Positions 42,406-49,797 of a stretch of 64,000 nt of DNA are shown in pieces. The DNA is taken from assembly GCA_038238245.1 (NCBI GenBank), contig JBBRXX010000006.1:85772-149771 (forward strand), in the 5' to 3' direction. Source of the DNA: DASQHW01 sp038238245 (GTDB lineage Bacteria > Actinomycetota > Acidimicrobiia > IMCC26256 > PALSA-610). The position numbers and the translations under genes are program-made. The number at the start of each line of letters is the position of its first letter. Positions within the stretch are counted from its first letter, which is position 1. The notes below the pieces were generated by a model. The model was given only the letters and a program-made list of their open reading frames with translations. It had not been told where the DNA came from and did no database searches.

Positions 42406-43464
42406 ATGCACGCACGAGCTATTCGATGGGCAGCACTGGCGGTGGCCGTTCCGGCCTTCGTCCTCGGCGCGGCGGCGCCGGCCGTCGCCTGTGCCGGCCT
42501 CGTCGGCGAGAACGGCACCATCCGCCTCACGCGCACGTCGACGCTCGCCGCGTACCACGACGGTGTCGAGCGCTACGTGACGTCGTTCAAATTCACGGGA
42601 GAAGGCAAGGAGCTCGGCTCGATCGTGCCGCTGCCGGCGGTACCCACAGACGTCGAGCGCGGCGGCGACTGGACATTGCAGCGGCTCCAGCGCGAGGTCG
42701 CACCGCCGACCCCGGCGGCCGACGTCGCGAGTGGGTTCCTGAAGTCGGCTGCACCTGCCGAGGTACTGCTCCAGAAGAAGATCGACGCGCTCGACATCAC
42801 GATCCTGCGCGGTGGCGGCACGGCGGTCGGCAAGTGGGCGACCGACCATGGGTTCCTGCTGTCGCCCGACGCACCCGAGGTGCTCGACTTCTACTCGCGT
42901 CGCAGTCCCGTGTTCATGGCGGCCCGCTTTGATGCCGCCCGCGCTCGCGACCTGGGCCAGACCTCCGGTGACGGCACACCGATCATGCTCACGATGCCGA
43001 CCCGCGAACCGTGGGTGCCATTGCGCATCCTCGGTCTCGGTCTCGACAAGAACGAGGCGATCAACGCCGACGTGTTCATCCTCACGGACACCGAACCCAA
43101 GCTGCTGGCGGGTGGGCCCGGCATCGCGCTGTCCCGTCACGAATGGGCGACGCCCGAGCTCCTCGCGGACCTGCGGTCGGACAAGGGCATGGGCTGGATC
43201 CCCGATCGCATGTGGCTCACCTATCTGCCGCTCGACACCACCGCCGGCACCCTCGACTACGACCTCGCAATGTCGACCCACGCCGGCAAAACGCCGAGGC
43301 TCATCGACACCGGCGTACAGGCCGAGCAAGCGCGTCCGATCGTGATCAATGCGGGACGGGCGCTGTGGCCGATCACCGCCGGGGTGCTGACCGGTGCGCT
43401 CGCGTTCGGCATCACCACGGTGATCGGCCGCCGTCGCCGCTCACGTATGGGTGTTCCCGCATGA
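42406..43464 (+). CDS. DUF2330 secreted/membrane-anchored protein
   Basis: The 352-residue product has a signal peptide (RAIRWAALAVAVPAFVLGAA) and then the DUF2330 start CAGLVGENGTIRLTRTSTLA with an early conserved cysteine. The C-terminus has one membrane helix followed by a basic tail (GRRRRSRMG), so the body is outside. The family's role is unknown. Its ATG lies upstream of a cupredoxin gene that overlaps its stop codon (ATGA), so the two are translationally coupled and probably act together at the cell surface. Confidence 0.82.
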   Translation: MHARAIRWAALAVAVPAFVLGAAAPAVACAGLVGENGTIRLTRTSTLAAYHDGVERYVTSFKFTGEGKELGSIVPLPAVPTDVERGGDWTLQRLQREVAPPTPAADVASGFLKSAAPAEVLLQKKIDALDITILRGGGTAVGKWATDHGFLLSPDAPEVLDFYSRRSPVFMAARFDAARARDLGQTSGDGTPIMLTMPTREPWVPLRILGLGLDKNEAINADVFILTDTEPKLLAGGPGIALSRHEWATPELLADLRSDKGMGWIPDRMWLTYLPLDTTAGTLDYDLAMSTHAGKTPRLIDTGVQAEQARPIVINAGRALWPITAGVLTGALAFGITTVIGRRRRSRMGVPA

Positions 43465-43907
43465 GGCGCCTGCTCCTCTCGCTTGCGGTCGCGATCGCCG
43501 TTGCGGTCGCGACCGCGCTCGGCGGATACGCGATCGACGACACCGCGCACGCCGACAGTCGGGCACCACTCGGGCCCGGGCTCGTGACGGTCGACGTGGG
43601 CATCCACCTCAGCCGCTTCTCGTTCTCGACACTGCGCGTACGACCCGGCACGCTCGTGATCTTTCACGTGCACAACGACGATCCGATCGCCCACGAATTC
43701 ATCGTCGGTGATGCGAGCGTGCACGCGCGCCACGAACGTGGCAACGAGGCGGCGCACCCGCCGGTGCCGGGCGAGGTGTCGGTCAAGGCCCTCGACGTCG
43801 GCGAGACCTTCCTTCGCTTCGATGCTCCCGGCCGCTACGAGTTCGCGTGTCATCTTCCGGGTCACCTGGCGTACGGCATGAGAGGCTGGGTCGTCGTCGC
43901 ACCTTGA
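43461..43907 (+). CDS. Cupredoxin-like blue copper protein, secreted
   Basis: The 148-residue product has a signal peptide (LLLSLAVAIAVAVATALGGY) and a single cupredoxin fold. Type 1 copper ligands are visible: His in PIAHEFIVGD, and Cys, His and Met in FACHLPGHLAYGM. Such proteins carry electrons or bind copper outside the cell. The ATG overlaps the stop codon of the DUF2330 gene by four bases. It is short and lacks other domains. Confidence 0.85.
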   Translation: MRRLLLSLAVAIAVAVATALGGYAIDDTAHADSRAPLGPGLVTVDVGIHLSRFSFSTLRVRPGTLVIFHVHNDDPIAHEFIVGDASVHARHERGNEAAHPPVPGEVSVKALDVGETFLRFDAPGRYEFACHLPGHLAYGMRGWVVVAP

Positions 43908-43925
43908 CCCGACGAAGTGCTAAGG

Positions 43926-44741
43926 ATGGCACTCGTGTCCGGCAGTTACGACGAGTTCCCGCACCTGCGCTTCGACCGTCCCGCGGACGGTGTGCTGCGT
44001 ATCACGCTCGACGCGCCCGGCTTGAACGCGGTCGGACCCGACGTGCACCGTGAGCTCGCCGACGTCTGGCTCGCCGTCGACCGTGATCCCGAGACGAACG
44101 TTGCCCTGCTGCAAGGCGCCGGGAGGGCATTCTCCGCGGGTGGCAGCTTCGAGCTGCTCGACACAATGCTGCACGACTACGCGGCGCGCACCCGCGTGTT
44201 GCGCGAGGCGCGTGACCTGGTGTTCAACGTGATCAATTGCGCCAAGCCGATCGTCTCGGCGATCCACGGCCCCGCGGTCGGCGCCGGCCTCGCGGCAGGG
44301 CTGCTCGCGGACGTCTCGGTCGTGGCCCGCACCGCCCGGATCATCGACGGCCACACCCGGCTCGGGATCGCGGCCGGGGATCACGCCGCGATCTGTTGGC
44401 CGTTGCTGTGCGGCATGGCGAAGGCGAAGTACTACCTGCTCACCTGCGAGACCCTCACCGGTGAGGAAGCCGAGCGCATCGGGCTGGTATCGCTGTGTGT
44501 CGACGACGACCAGGTGCACGCCGCCGCCCTCGACGTCGCGAGCAAGCTCAGCGGCGGCGCGCAGGCTGCGATCCGCTACACCAAGCAGACCTTGAACAAC
44601 TGGTACCGCGCCCAGTCGGCCATCCTCGACGCATCACTTGCGTACGAGTTCTACGGGTTCGGCGGCCCGGACGTCCGCGAAGGACTCGCGTCCCACACCG
44701 AGAAGCGACCACCGCGCTTCGAAGGCCCCACAGGCGAGTGA
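43926..44741 (+). CDS. Enoyl-CoA hydratase/isomerase (crotonase) family protein
   Basis: The 271-residue product has the crotonase fold with oxyanion residues in AFSAGGSFELL and IHGPAVGAGLAAGLLADVSV. The two glutamates of classical enoyl-CoA hydratases are not in place: the first position is within GAGLAAGLLAD and the second within DGHTRLGIAAGDH. This is a known actinobacterial subgroup whose reaction is unclear. The start is ATG 43926, with a GTG at 43917 also in frame. It converges with an acyl-CoA dehydrogenase gene, eight bases between stops, suggesting a shared acyl-CoA pathway. Confidence 0.85.
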   Translation: MALVSGSYDEFPHLRFDRPADGVLRITLDAPGLNAVGPDVHRELADVWLAVDRDPETNVALLQGAGRAFSAGGSFELLDTMLHDYAARTRVLREARDLVFNVINCAKPIVSAIHGPAVGAGLAAGLLADVSVVARTARIIDGHTRLGIAAGDHAAICWPLLCGMAKAKYYLLTCETLTGEEAERIGLVSLCVDDDQVHAAALDVASKLSGGAQAAIRYTKQTLNNWYRAQSAILDASLAYEFYGFGGPDVREGLASHTEKRPPRFEGPTGE

Positions 44742-44748
44742 CGCCTCC

Positions 44749-45909
44749 CTAGTACGACTTCGGGAGGCCCAGCGACTGCTGCGCGATGAAGTTCAGCACC
44801 ATCTCGCGGCTGACCGGCGCGATGCGCAACAAGCGGACCGTTCCCCACAGGTCGGCGAGTCCGTACTCGGTCGCCATGCCGTTGCCGCCGTGGGTCTGGA
44901 TCGCGGTGTCGAGACAGCGCAGCCCTGCTTCGGCGGCTGCGTACTTCGCCATGTTCGCGGCTTCGCCGGCCGCGACCCGATCGGTCGCGTGGTCGTGCAT
45001 CCACGCCGCCTTCGCGGTCATCAACCGCGCGAGCTCGAGCTCGATCTTCGCGATCGCGAGCGGGTGCGCCACGCCCTGGTGCCGCCCGATCGGGACGTCC
45101 CACACTTGCCGCTCGTTCGCATAGGCCGATGCCCGGTCGAGGGCGTAGCGCCCGATGCCGGTGCAGATGGCCGCGCTCATGATCCGCTCGGGGTTGAGCC
45201 CGAAGAACACCTGACGGAGCCCCTCGCCCTCGTCGCCGAGAAGCCGGTCAGTGGGTACCTCGACGTCGTCGAAGAACAGCTGGAACTGCTTCTCGGGGGC
45301 CTTGATCTCGATCGGGATCAGCGTGCGCTCGAGCCCGGGCGCGTCGGTGTCGACGACGAACAGCGAAAGCCGGCCCCGGCCGCTGTCGGGATCGGTGCCG
45401 GTGCGCGTCACCACCACCATCAACGGTGCTTCGTCGACGCCGGAGATGAAGGTCTTGGTGCCGCGCAGGCGATAGACGTCACCATCGCGCTTCGCGGTCG
45501 TCGAGAGGTTGTGGCTGTTCGAGCCGGCGTCGGGCTCGGTGATCGCGAACACCATCTTCGCGCCCGCGGCCATCGGTCGCAGCCAACGTTCCTTCTGCGC
45601 GCCGGTGCCGAACCGCGTGATCAGCTCGCCGCAGATTGCCGGTGAGACGAGGATCAGCAACAAGGGACAGCCCTGGGCGGCGAGCTCCTCGCACACGATC
45701 GCGAGGTCGCTCATGCCGCCCCCGCCACCGCCGAACTCCTCGGGCAGGTGCACACCGAGGAACCCGACGTCGGCCACTGCCTTCCACAGCTCGTCGGCCT
45801 TGTCGCCGGTGCGCGACTTCTCGGCGAAGTACTCGTGGCCGTAGTCGGCCGCGATGTCGCGCACCGCCGCGCGCAGCATCTCGTGCTCACTGCTTTCGGC
45901 GAAGTCCAT
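44749..45909 (-). CDS. Acyl-CoA dehydrogenase
   Basis: The 386-residue product has the full family layout. It has the N-terminal helical domain (MDFAESSEHEMLRAAVRDIA), the FAD-binding middle (FAITEPDAGSNSHNLSTTA, GTKTFISGVDEA) and the C-terminal helical domain (QTHGGNGMATEYGLADLWGT). It oxidises an acyl-CoA to the enoyl-CoA with FAD. Start ATG 45909 is fixed by homology and by a -10 box six bases upstream. The start lies only 17 bases from that of the divergent gene, so promoters overlap. An earlier in-frame start at 46032 would run through that gene. Confidence 0.92.
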   Translation of the reverse strand: MDFAESSEHEMLRAAVRDIAADYGHEYFAEKSRTGDKADELWKAVADVGFLGVHLPEEFGGGGGGMSDLAIVCEELAAQGCPLLLILVSPAICGELITRFGTGAQKERWLRPMAAGAKMVFAITEPDAGSNSHNLSTTAKRDGDVYRLRGTKTFISGVDEAPLMVVVTRTGTDPDSGRGRLSLFVVDTDAPGLERTLIPIEIKAPEKQFQLFFDDVEVPTDRLLGDEGEGLRQVFFGLNPERIMSAAICTGIGRYALDRASAYANERQVWDVPIGRHQGVAHPLAIAKIELELARLMTAKAAWMHDHATDRVAAGEAANMAKYAAAEAGLRCLDTAIQTHGGNGMATEYGLADLWGTVRLLRIAPVSREMVLNFIAQQSLGLPKSY

Positions 45910-45912
45910 GGC

Positions 45913-45921
45913 TATAACGTA
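45913..45921. promoter_or_regulatory. Overlapping divergent -10 boxes for two leaderless genes
   Basis: On the plus strand TATAAC (45913-45918) ends eight bases before the GTG at 45927. On the minus strand TACGTT (45921-45916) ends six bases before the ATG at 45909. Both starts lack ribosome sites. One short AT-rich patch thus seems to serve two leaderless transcripts going apart. Confidence 0.55.
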
Positions 45922-45926
45922 CCGGC

Positions 45927-46730
45927 GTGCCGGTCGACGTCTCGCAGCTCGCCGACGATCTGGCCGCCGAGACGCGTGAGCTCGAACGCCTGGTCGAGCC
46001 GCTCGACGCCGCCGGGTGGGAACGCCCGACACCGGCGCCGGGCTGGGCGATCCGCGACCAGATCAGTCATCTCGCCTACTTCGACGAAGCCGCGACTCTC
46101 GCCGCGGTCGATCCCGACCGCTTCCGCGCCGAGCGCGACGCGGCGTTCAGCGCGGATGTCGACGGTTTCACCGAGGGAATCGCCGAGCGCGCACGCGCGC
46201 TCGACCTTGCCGCGTTGCACACGTGGTTCCAGGACGCCCGCGCGGCCATGGTGGAGGCTTTGCTCTCGATCGACCCGAGCACACGCGTGCCGTGGTACGG
46301 ACCGGACATGAGCATCGCGTCGTCGCTCACGGCCCGGATCATGGAAACGTGGGCACACGGCCAGGACGTCGCCGACGCGGTCGGTGCGACACGCGCCACG
46401 ACTCGTGCGCTCCGTCATGTCGCGCACATCGGTGTCCGCACGTTGGCGAACAGCTTCGTCACGCGCGGCCGCGACGTTCCCGATGCACCGGTATACGTCG
46501 CGCTCGCGAGTCCCGAAGGTGCGTCGTGGACGTGGGGCGACCCGGACGCGACTGATCGCGTCGAAGGTGACGCGCTCGACTTCTGCCTGGTCGTGACGCA
46601 GCGCAGGCACGTGGCGGACACCACCCTCGCCATCCAGGGTCCCGTCGCCACACAATGGATGCAGATCGCGCAAGCGTTTGCCGGTCCACCCGGCACCGGC
46701 CGAGCACCGAGGGGAGATCGAGATGGGTGA
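45927..46730 (+). CDS. TIGR03084-family DinB-like metal-binding protein
   Basis: The 267-residue product starts at GTG 45927 (leaderless). It has the mycothiol-maleylpyruvate-isomerase/DinB-like N-terminal helical bundle (WERPTPAPGWAIRDQISHLA, with H48 in the metal position) and the C-terminal half typical of TIGR03084 (AWTWGDPDATDRV-like region SWTWGDPDATDRVEGDALDF, LVVTQRRHVADT). The reaction is unknown; relatives use mycothiol. The end overlaps the start of the MOSC gene by eight bases, so the two are co-translated. Confidence 0.85.
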   Translation: MPVDVSQLADDLAAETRELERLVEPLDAAGWERPTPAPGWAIRDQISHLAYFDEAATLAAVDPDRFRAERDAAFSADVDGFTEGIAERARALDLAALHTWFQDARAAMVEALLSIDPSTRVPWYGPDMSIASSLTARIMETWAHGQDVADAVGATRATTRALRHVAHIGVRTLANSFVTRGRDVPDAPVYVALASPEGASWTWGDPDATDRVEGDALDFCLVVTQRRHVADTTLAIQGPVATQWMQIAQAFAGPPGTGRAPRGDRDG

Positions 46731-47607
46731 GACAGTCGGCACGGTCGCGACGCTGTCGCGGTTCCCGGTCAAGTCGATGCAGGGCGAGCGACTCGCGGCG
46801 GCCGAGCTGACGGGGAGCAGTCTGGTCGGGGACCGCGCGTACGCGCTCGTCGACACGGAGACCGGCAAGGTGATGAGCGGCAAGAACCCGCGTCTGGGGA
46901 CGCAGCTCTTGGGGTGCCGCGCGGCGTTCGTCGACGCCCCGGAATCAGGAGACGAGCCACCGCCGGTACGGATCACGCTGCCCGACGGCACCGCGCTGAC
47001 GACCGATGACGGCGACGCCGACGCGATCCTCTCGGCTTACCTCGGACGCGAGGTGACACTGCAGCAGTCCGCGCCCGAGGATTTCACGATCGATCAGCAG
47101 CACCCCGACGTCGAGGACCTGGATCCCGAGGGCCATCGGGACACCGTCATCGAGTCGAGGTTGGGCGCGGCGTTCTTTGCGCAGGCCGGCATCCCGTCAC
47201 CGGTCCCGGCCGGTTCGTTCCTCGATCTGTTCCCGGTCTCGGTGTTGACGACCTCGACGCTGGCCCGACTGCAGGCGCTTCGACCCGAGAGTCGTTTCGA
47301 CGAACGCCGTTTCCGTATGAACGTCGTCGTGGATACCGCTGAGGATGGGTTTGTCGAGAATGGCTGGACCGGCCGTTCGTTGCAGATCGGTGACACCGTC
47401 CGTCTCACGGTCTTTCTCCCCGATCCTCGCTGCGTCATGACCACACGCGCGCAGGGCGACCTTCCCGAGGACACCGAGATCCTGCGGACACTCGTCCGGC
47501 ACAACCGGCTCGACGTCGCCGGTGGTCTCTACCCGTGTGCCGGTGTCTATGCCGTCGTCGAGGCCGCCGGAGTGATCCGCGCCGGCGACCAGGTGTCACT
47601 CGCGTAG
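46723..47607 (+). CDS. MOSC-domain protein (YiiM/mARC-like)
   Basis: The 294-residue product has a MOSC N-terminal beta barrel (SRFPVKSMQGERLAAAELTG, GDRAYALVDTETGKVMSG) and a C-terminal MOSC domain. The conserved cysteine, DPRCVMTT, is the expected molybdenum-cofactor ligand. MOSC proteins carry or use Mo-cofactor sulfur in reductase reactions. ATG 46723 has GGGGAG upstream and overlaps the preceding stop by eight bases, which makes a two-gene operon with the TIGR03084-type gene. Confidence 0.88.
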   Translation: MGETVGTVATLSRFPVKSMQGERLAAAELTGSSLVGDRAYALVDTETGKVMSGKNPRLGTQLLGCRAAFVDAPESGDEPPPVRITLPDGTALTTDDGDADAILSAYLGREVTLQQSAPEDFTIDQQHPDVEDLDPEGHRDTVIESRLGAAFFAQAGIPSPVPAGSFLDLFPVSVLTTSTLARLQALRPESRFDERRFRMNVVVDTAEDGFVENGWTGRSLQIGDTVRLTVFLPDPRCVMTTRAQGDLPEDTEILRTLVRHNRLDVAGGLYPCAGVYAVVEAAGVIRAGDQVSLA

Positions 47608-47614
47608 TCGCCGT

Positions 47615-48247
47615 CGCCCCTAGCGACGGGGGCGTGTTCATCGATCCACGCGAGCGTGTCATCGGCAGTCAGCGGTGGTGTGAACGCGAAGCCCTGCACG
47701 GTGTCGCGTCCGAGCGCCGCGAGCGCGGTGACCCCGTCGTCGTTTCCGCGCCTTCGGCAACGACTTGGAGGCCGAGTTGATGGCCGAGCTCGATGACCGT
47801 GCGAACGATCGTCTTGTCCTGTCGCGTGGACGGCATCGCGGCGATGAAGCTCCGGTCAATCTTCAACTCGGACAGGGGGAGTCGCGCGAGGTGGGCGGCG
47901 TCGAACACGACGTGCCCCGAGGAGTCGCGTAGCCGCAGGCGCAACACGCTGCCCGAGTCCAACAACGGCGTCGTGGTGGCCTCGAGGCCCGTACGCTCCG
48001 CGCTGAGCAGCGGCATCGTGAGATCGCGGCCGCCGAGATGCGGCTCGATCCCGGCATCGACGAGCGCCTCGGCTTCGCTGATCGCCTGCTCCAACGCACG
48101 ATGGTCCATCTGTGCCTGGTACATGTGCCCCAGGCCGAACCCGAGCAGGACGATCGGGAGCGCCGTCGCGAGGGCGTATCGACCAAAGAGACGGAGACCA
48201 CCAGCGCGATCGGTCACATCTCGTCGTCGTCGCGACGGCACACCCAT
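47615..48247 (-). pseudogene. Sensor/EAL protein with internal deletion and frameshift
   Basis: The first ~118 residues form a membrane-anchored sensor start (YALATALPIVLLGFGLGHMY and a periplasmic-like segment). They are joined directly to the last part of an EAL domain (LARLPLSELKIDRSFIAAMP, VIELGHQLGLQVVAEGAE). The GGDEF domain and the catalytic part of EAL are missing. After VAEGAE the frame breaks; adding one A to the AAA there restores NDDGVTALAALGRDTVQGFA, then FTPPLTADDTLAWIDEHAPV, the normal EAL end. Two lesions therefore mark it as dead as a c-di-GMP enzyme. Confidence 0.65.
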
Positions 48248-48286
48248 TTGAGCGCGCCGGGACGTAGGTCCCGTAAGAATCAGGGA

Positions 48287-49108
48287 TCAGAGGGACATGA
48301 CGAGGCGGACAATACGGTCCTTGACCTGGGTCGGCGTCAGCGAGCTCCACAGGGCGAGTGCCTGCGCGTCGTAGCCGACGAGATAGCGCGTGCGCGGCAG
48401 GCGCGTCGTCAGCGCCGACGCGATCACCTTTGCGCAGTGCACCGGGTCACCCATGAACGGCTGCCACAGGCGCGTGTTCGTGAGTGTGCGCCGGTACGCG
48501 CCCTCGTAGCGGGAACCTTCGCGCTTGGCGATCTCGCGTTGTGTCTCCTCCCAGATCCCGGTTTTGAAGCCGCCGGGCTCGATGAGAATTACGCGCACGC
48601 CGTCGCGGGCGACCTCCATGCGCAGCGCGTCCGACAGCCCCTCGAGCGCATGTTTCGTCCCCTGGTACCAGCCGGTGAGCGGAGTGGTGGTACGTCCGTA
48701 GATCGACGAGATGTTCACGATGCGTCCGCCGCCATCGGCACGCATGTGCAACAGCGCATGTCGCGTGAGTCGCATCGGCGCGAGGACCATCGTCTCGAAC
48801 GCAGCGCGCGCTTCGTCGTCGCTCACGTCTTCGATGGAGCCGGTGATCGAATAGCCCGCGTTGTTCACGAGCCCCCATGGTCGATACTCGTCGATGACGC
48901 GCCCGCAACCGGTGGGGTCGGTGACATCGAGCAGCACGGTCTGGACGTCGACGCCCGCCTCGGCCGCGGCCTTGGCGACGATCTCACCCTTCTCCGCCGA
49001 ACGCACCGTACCGACCGAGCGGAAGCCGCGCCGCGCGAGCTCGAGCACGGTGGCGAGACCGATGCCCGAATTGGCGCCGGTCGTGACGACGGTTCGCGAT
49101 TCACGCAC
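48287..49108 (-). CDS. Short-chain dehydrogenase/reductase
   Basis: The 273-residue product is a classical SDR with cofactor loop TTGANSGIG, the NNAG motif (LVNNAGYSITG), catalytic serine in IVNISSIYG and YxxxK in GWYQGTKHALEG. The loop after the first strand (TVRSAEKGE) with its arginine favours NADP(H). The start is a GTG at 49108. It resembles the oxidoreductases acting on lipid or steroid ketones, but the substrate is not set by the sequence. It is divergent from a membrane protein gene. Confidence 0.88.
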   Translation of the reverse strand: MRESRTVVTTGANSGIGLATVLELARRGFRSVGTVRSAEKGEIVAKAAAEAGVDVQTVLLDVTDPTGCGRVIDEYRPWGLVNNAGYSITGSIEDVSDDEARAAFETMVLAPMRLTRHALLHMRADGGGRIVNISSIYGRTTTPLTGWYQGTKHALEGLSDALRMEVARDGVRVILIEPGGFKTGIWEETQREIAKREGSRYEGAYRRTLTNTRLWQPFMGDPVHCAKVIASALTTRLPRTRYLVGYDAQALALWSSLTPTQVKDRIVRLVMSL

Positions 49109-49173
49109 GACCGGCAGGATACGATGGCACGCGGTGCGCCGGGAAGTCTGGTCGGCAACGTCGAGGAGGCGTT

Positions 49174-49797
49174 GTGCCGACCAACCGGAAGACAGAAACT
49201 CATCTCGTGCGGGCCGCCCGGCGCGCCTCGGAGCTGAGCGTTGCGTGGACCTTGACCGCCGGCGTCACTGCGATCAGCCTCGGCCTCGCGAGTCGCAGCG
49301 CCGCCCTGGTTGCGTTCGGGGCAATCGGCCTCGTCGACGCGGTCGGTTCGATCGCGCTCGTGCATCATTTCCGGCACGGGCTTCGACACGAAGAGCTCTC
49401 GGACCGGTTCGAGCGCCGCGCCCACCGGATCGTCGTGAGCGGGCTGTGCTCGGTGGGAGGCGCCACGGTGGTCGTCTCCGCCGTGCGCCTGGCGAGCGGC
49501 GCTTCGGCCGACGCGTTCGCGGCCGGTGTCGTGCTCGCGGTGATCTCGGTGGTCGCGCTCGCGTGCCTGTCCTGGCGCAAGCGTCGGCTCGGAACGCGCA
49601 TCCCGAGTGCGGCGCTCCTGGCCGACAGTGATCTCTCGGCGATCGGCGCGACCCAAGCGGCGATGACGTTGTTGGGAATCGCCGCGTCGAGTTGGCTCGG
49701 CTGGCATTGGGCAGACGCCCTTGCAGCGATAGCAGTGGGGCTCGTTGCGGTGATGCTTGCGGCGGTCAGCTGGATTCGAGAACGATCTGCTCCATGA
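49174..49797 (+). CDS. Cation-efflux (CDF)-like membrane protein, transmembrane part only
   Basis: The 207-residue product has about six membrane helices. Aspartates sit where CDF metal transporters carry them: GLVDAVGSIALVHHF near helix 2, and ADSDLSAIGATQA and HWADALAAIAVG in the later helices. The C-terminal cytosolic domain of typical CDF proteins is absent; a short basic end remains. The GTG start follows GAGGAGG. The 3' end overlaps the 3' end of the antiporter fusion gene by 32 bases. Zinc or another divalent cation is likely, but the family call is by pattern only. Confidence 0.55.
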   Translation: MPTNRKTETHLVRAARRASELSVAWTLTAGVTAISLGLASRSAALVAFGAIGLVDAVGSIALVHHFRHGLRHEELSDRFERRAHRIVVSGLCSVGGATVVVSAVRLASGASADAFAAGVVLAVISVVALACLSWRKRRLGTRIPSAALLADSDLSAIGATQAAMTLLGIAASSWLGWHWADALAAIAVGLVAVMLAAVSWIRERSAP

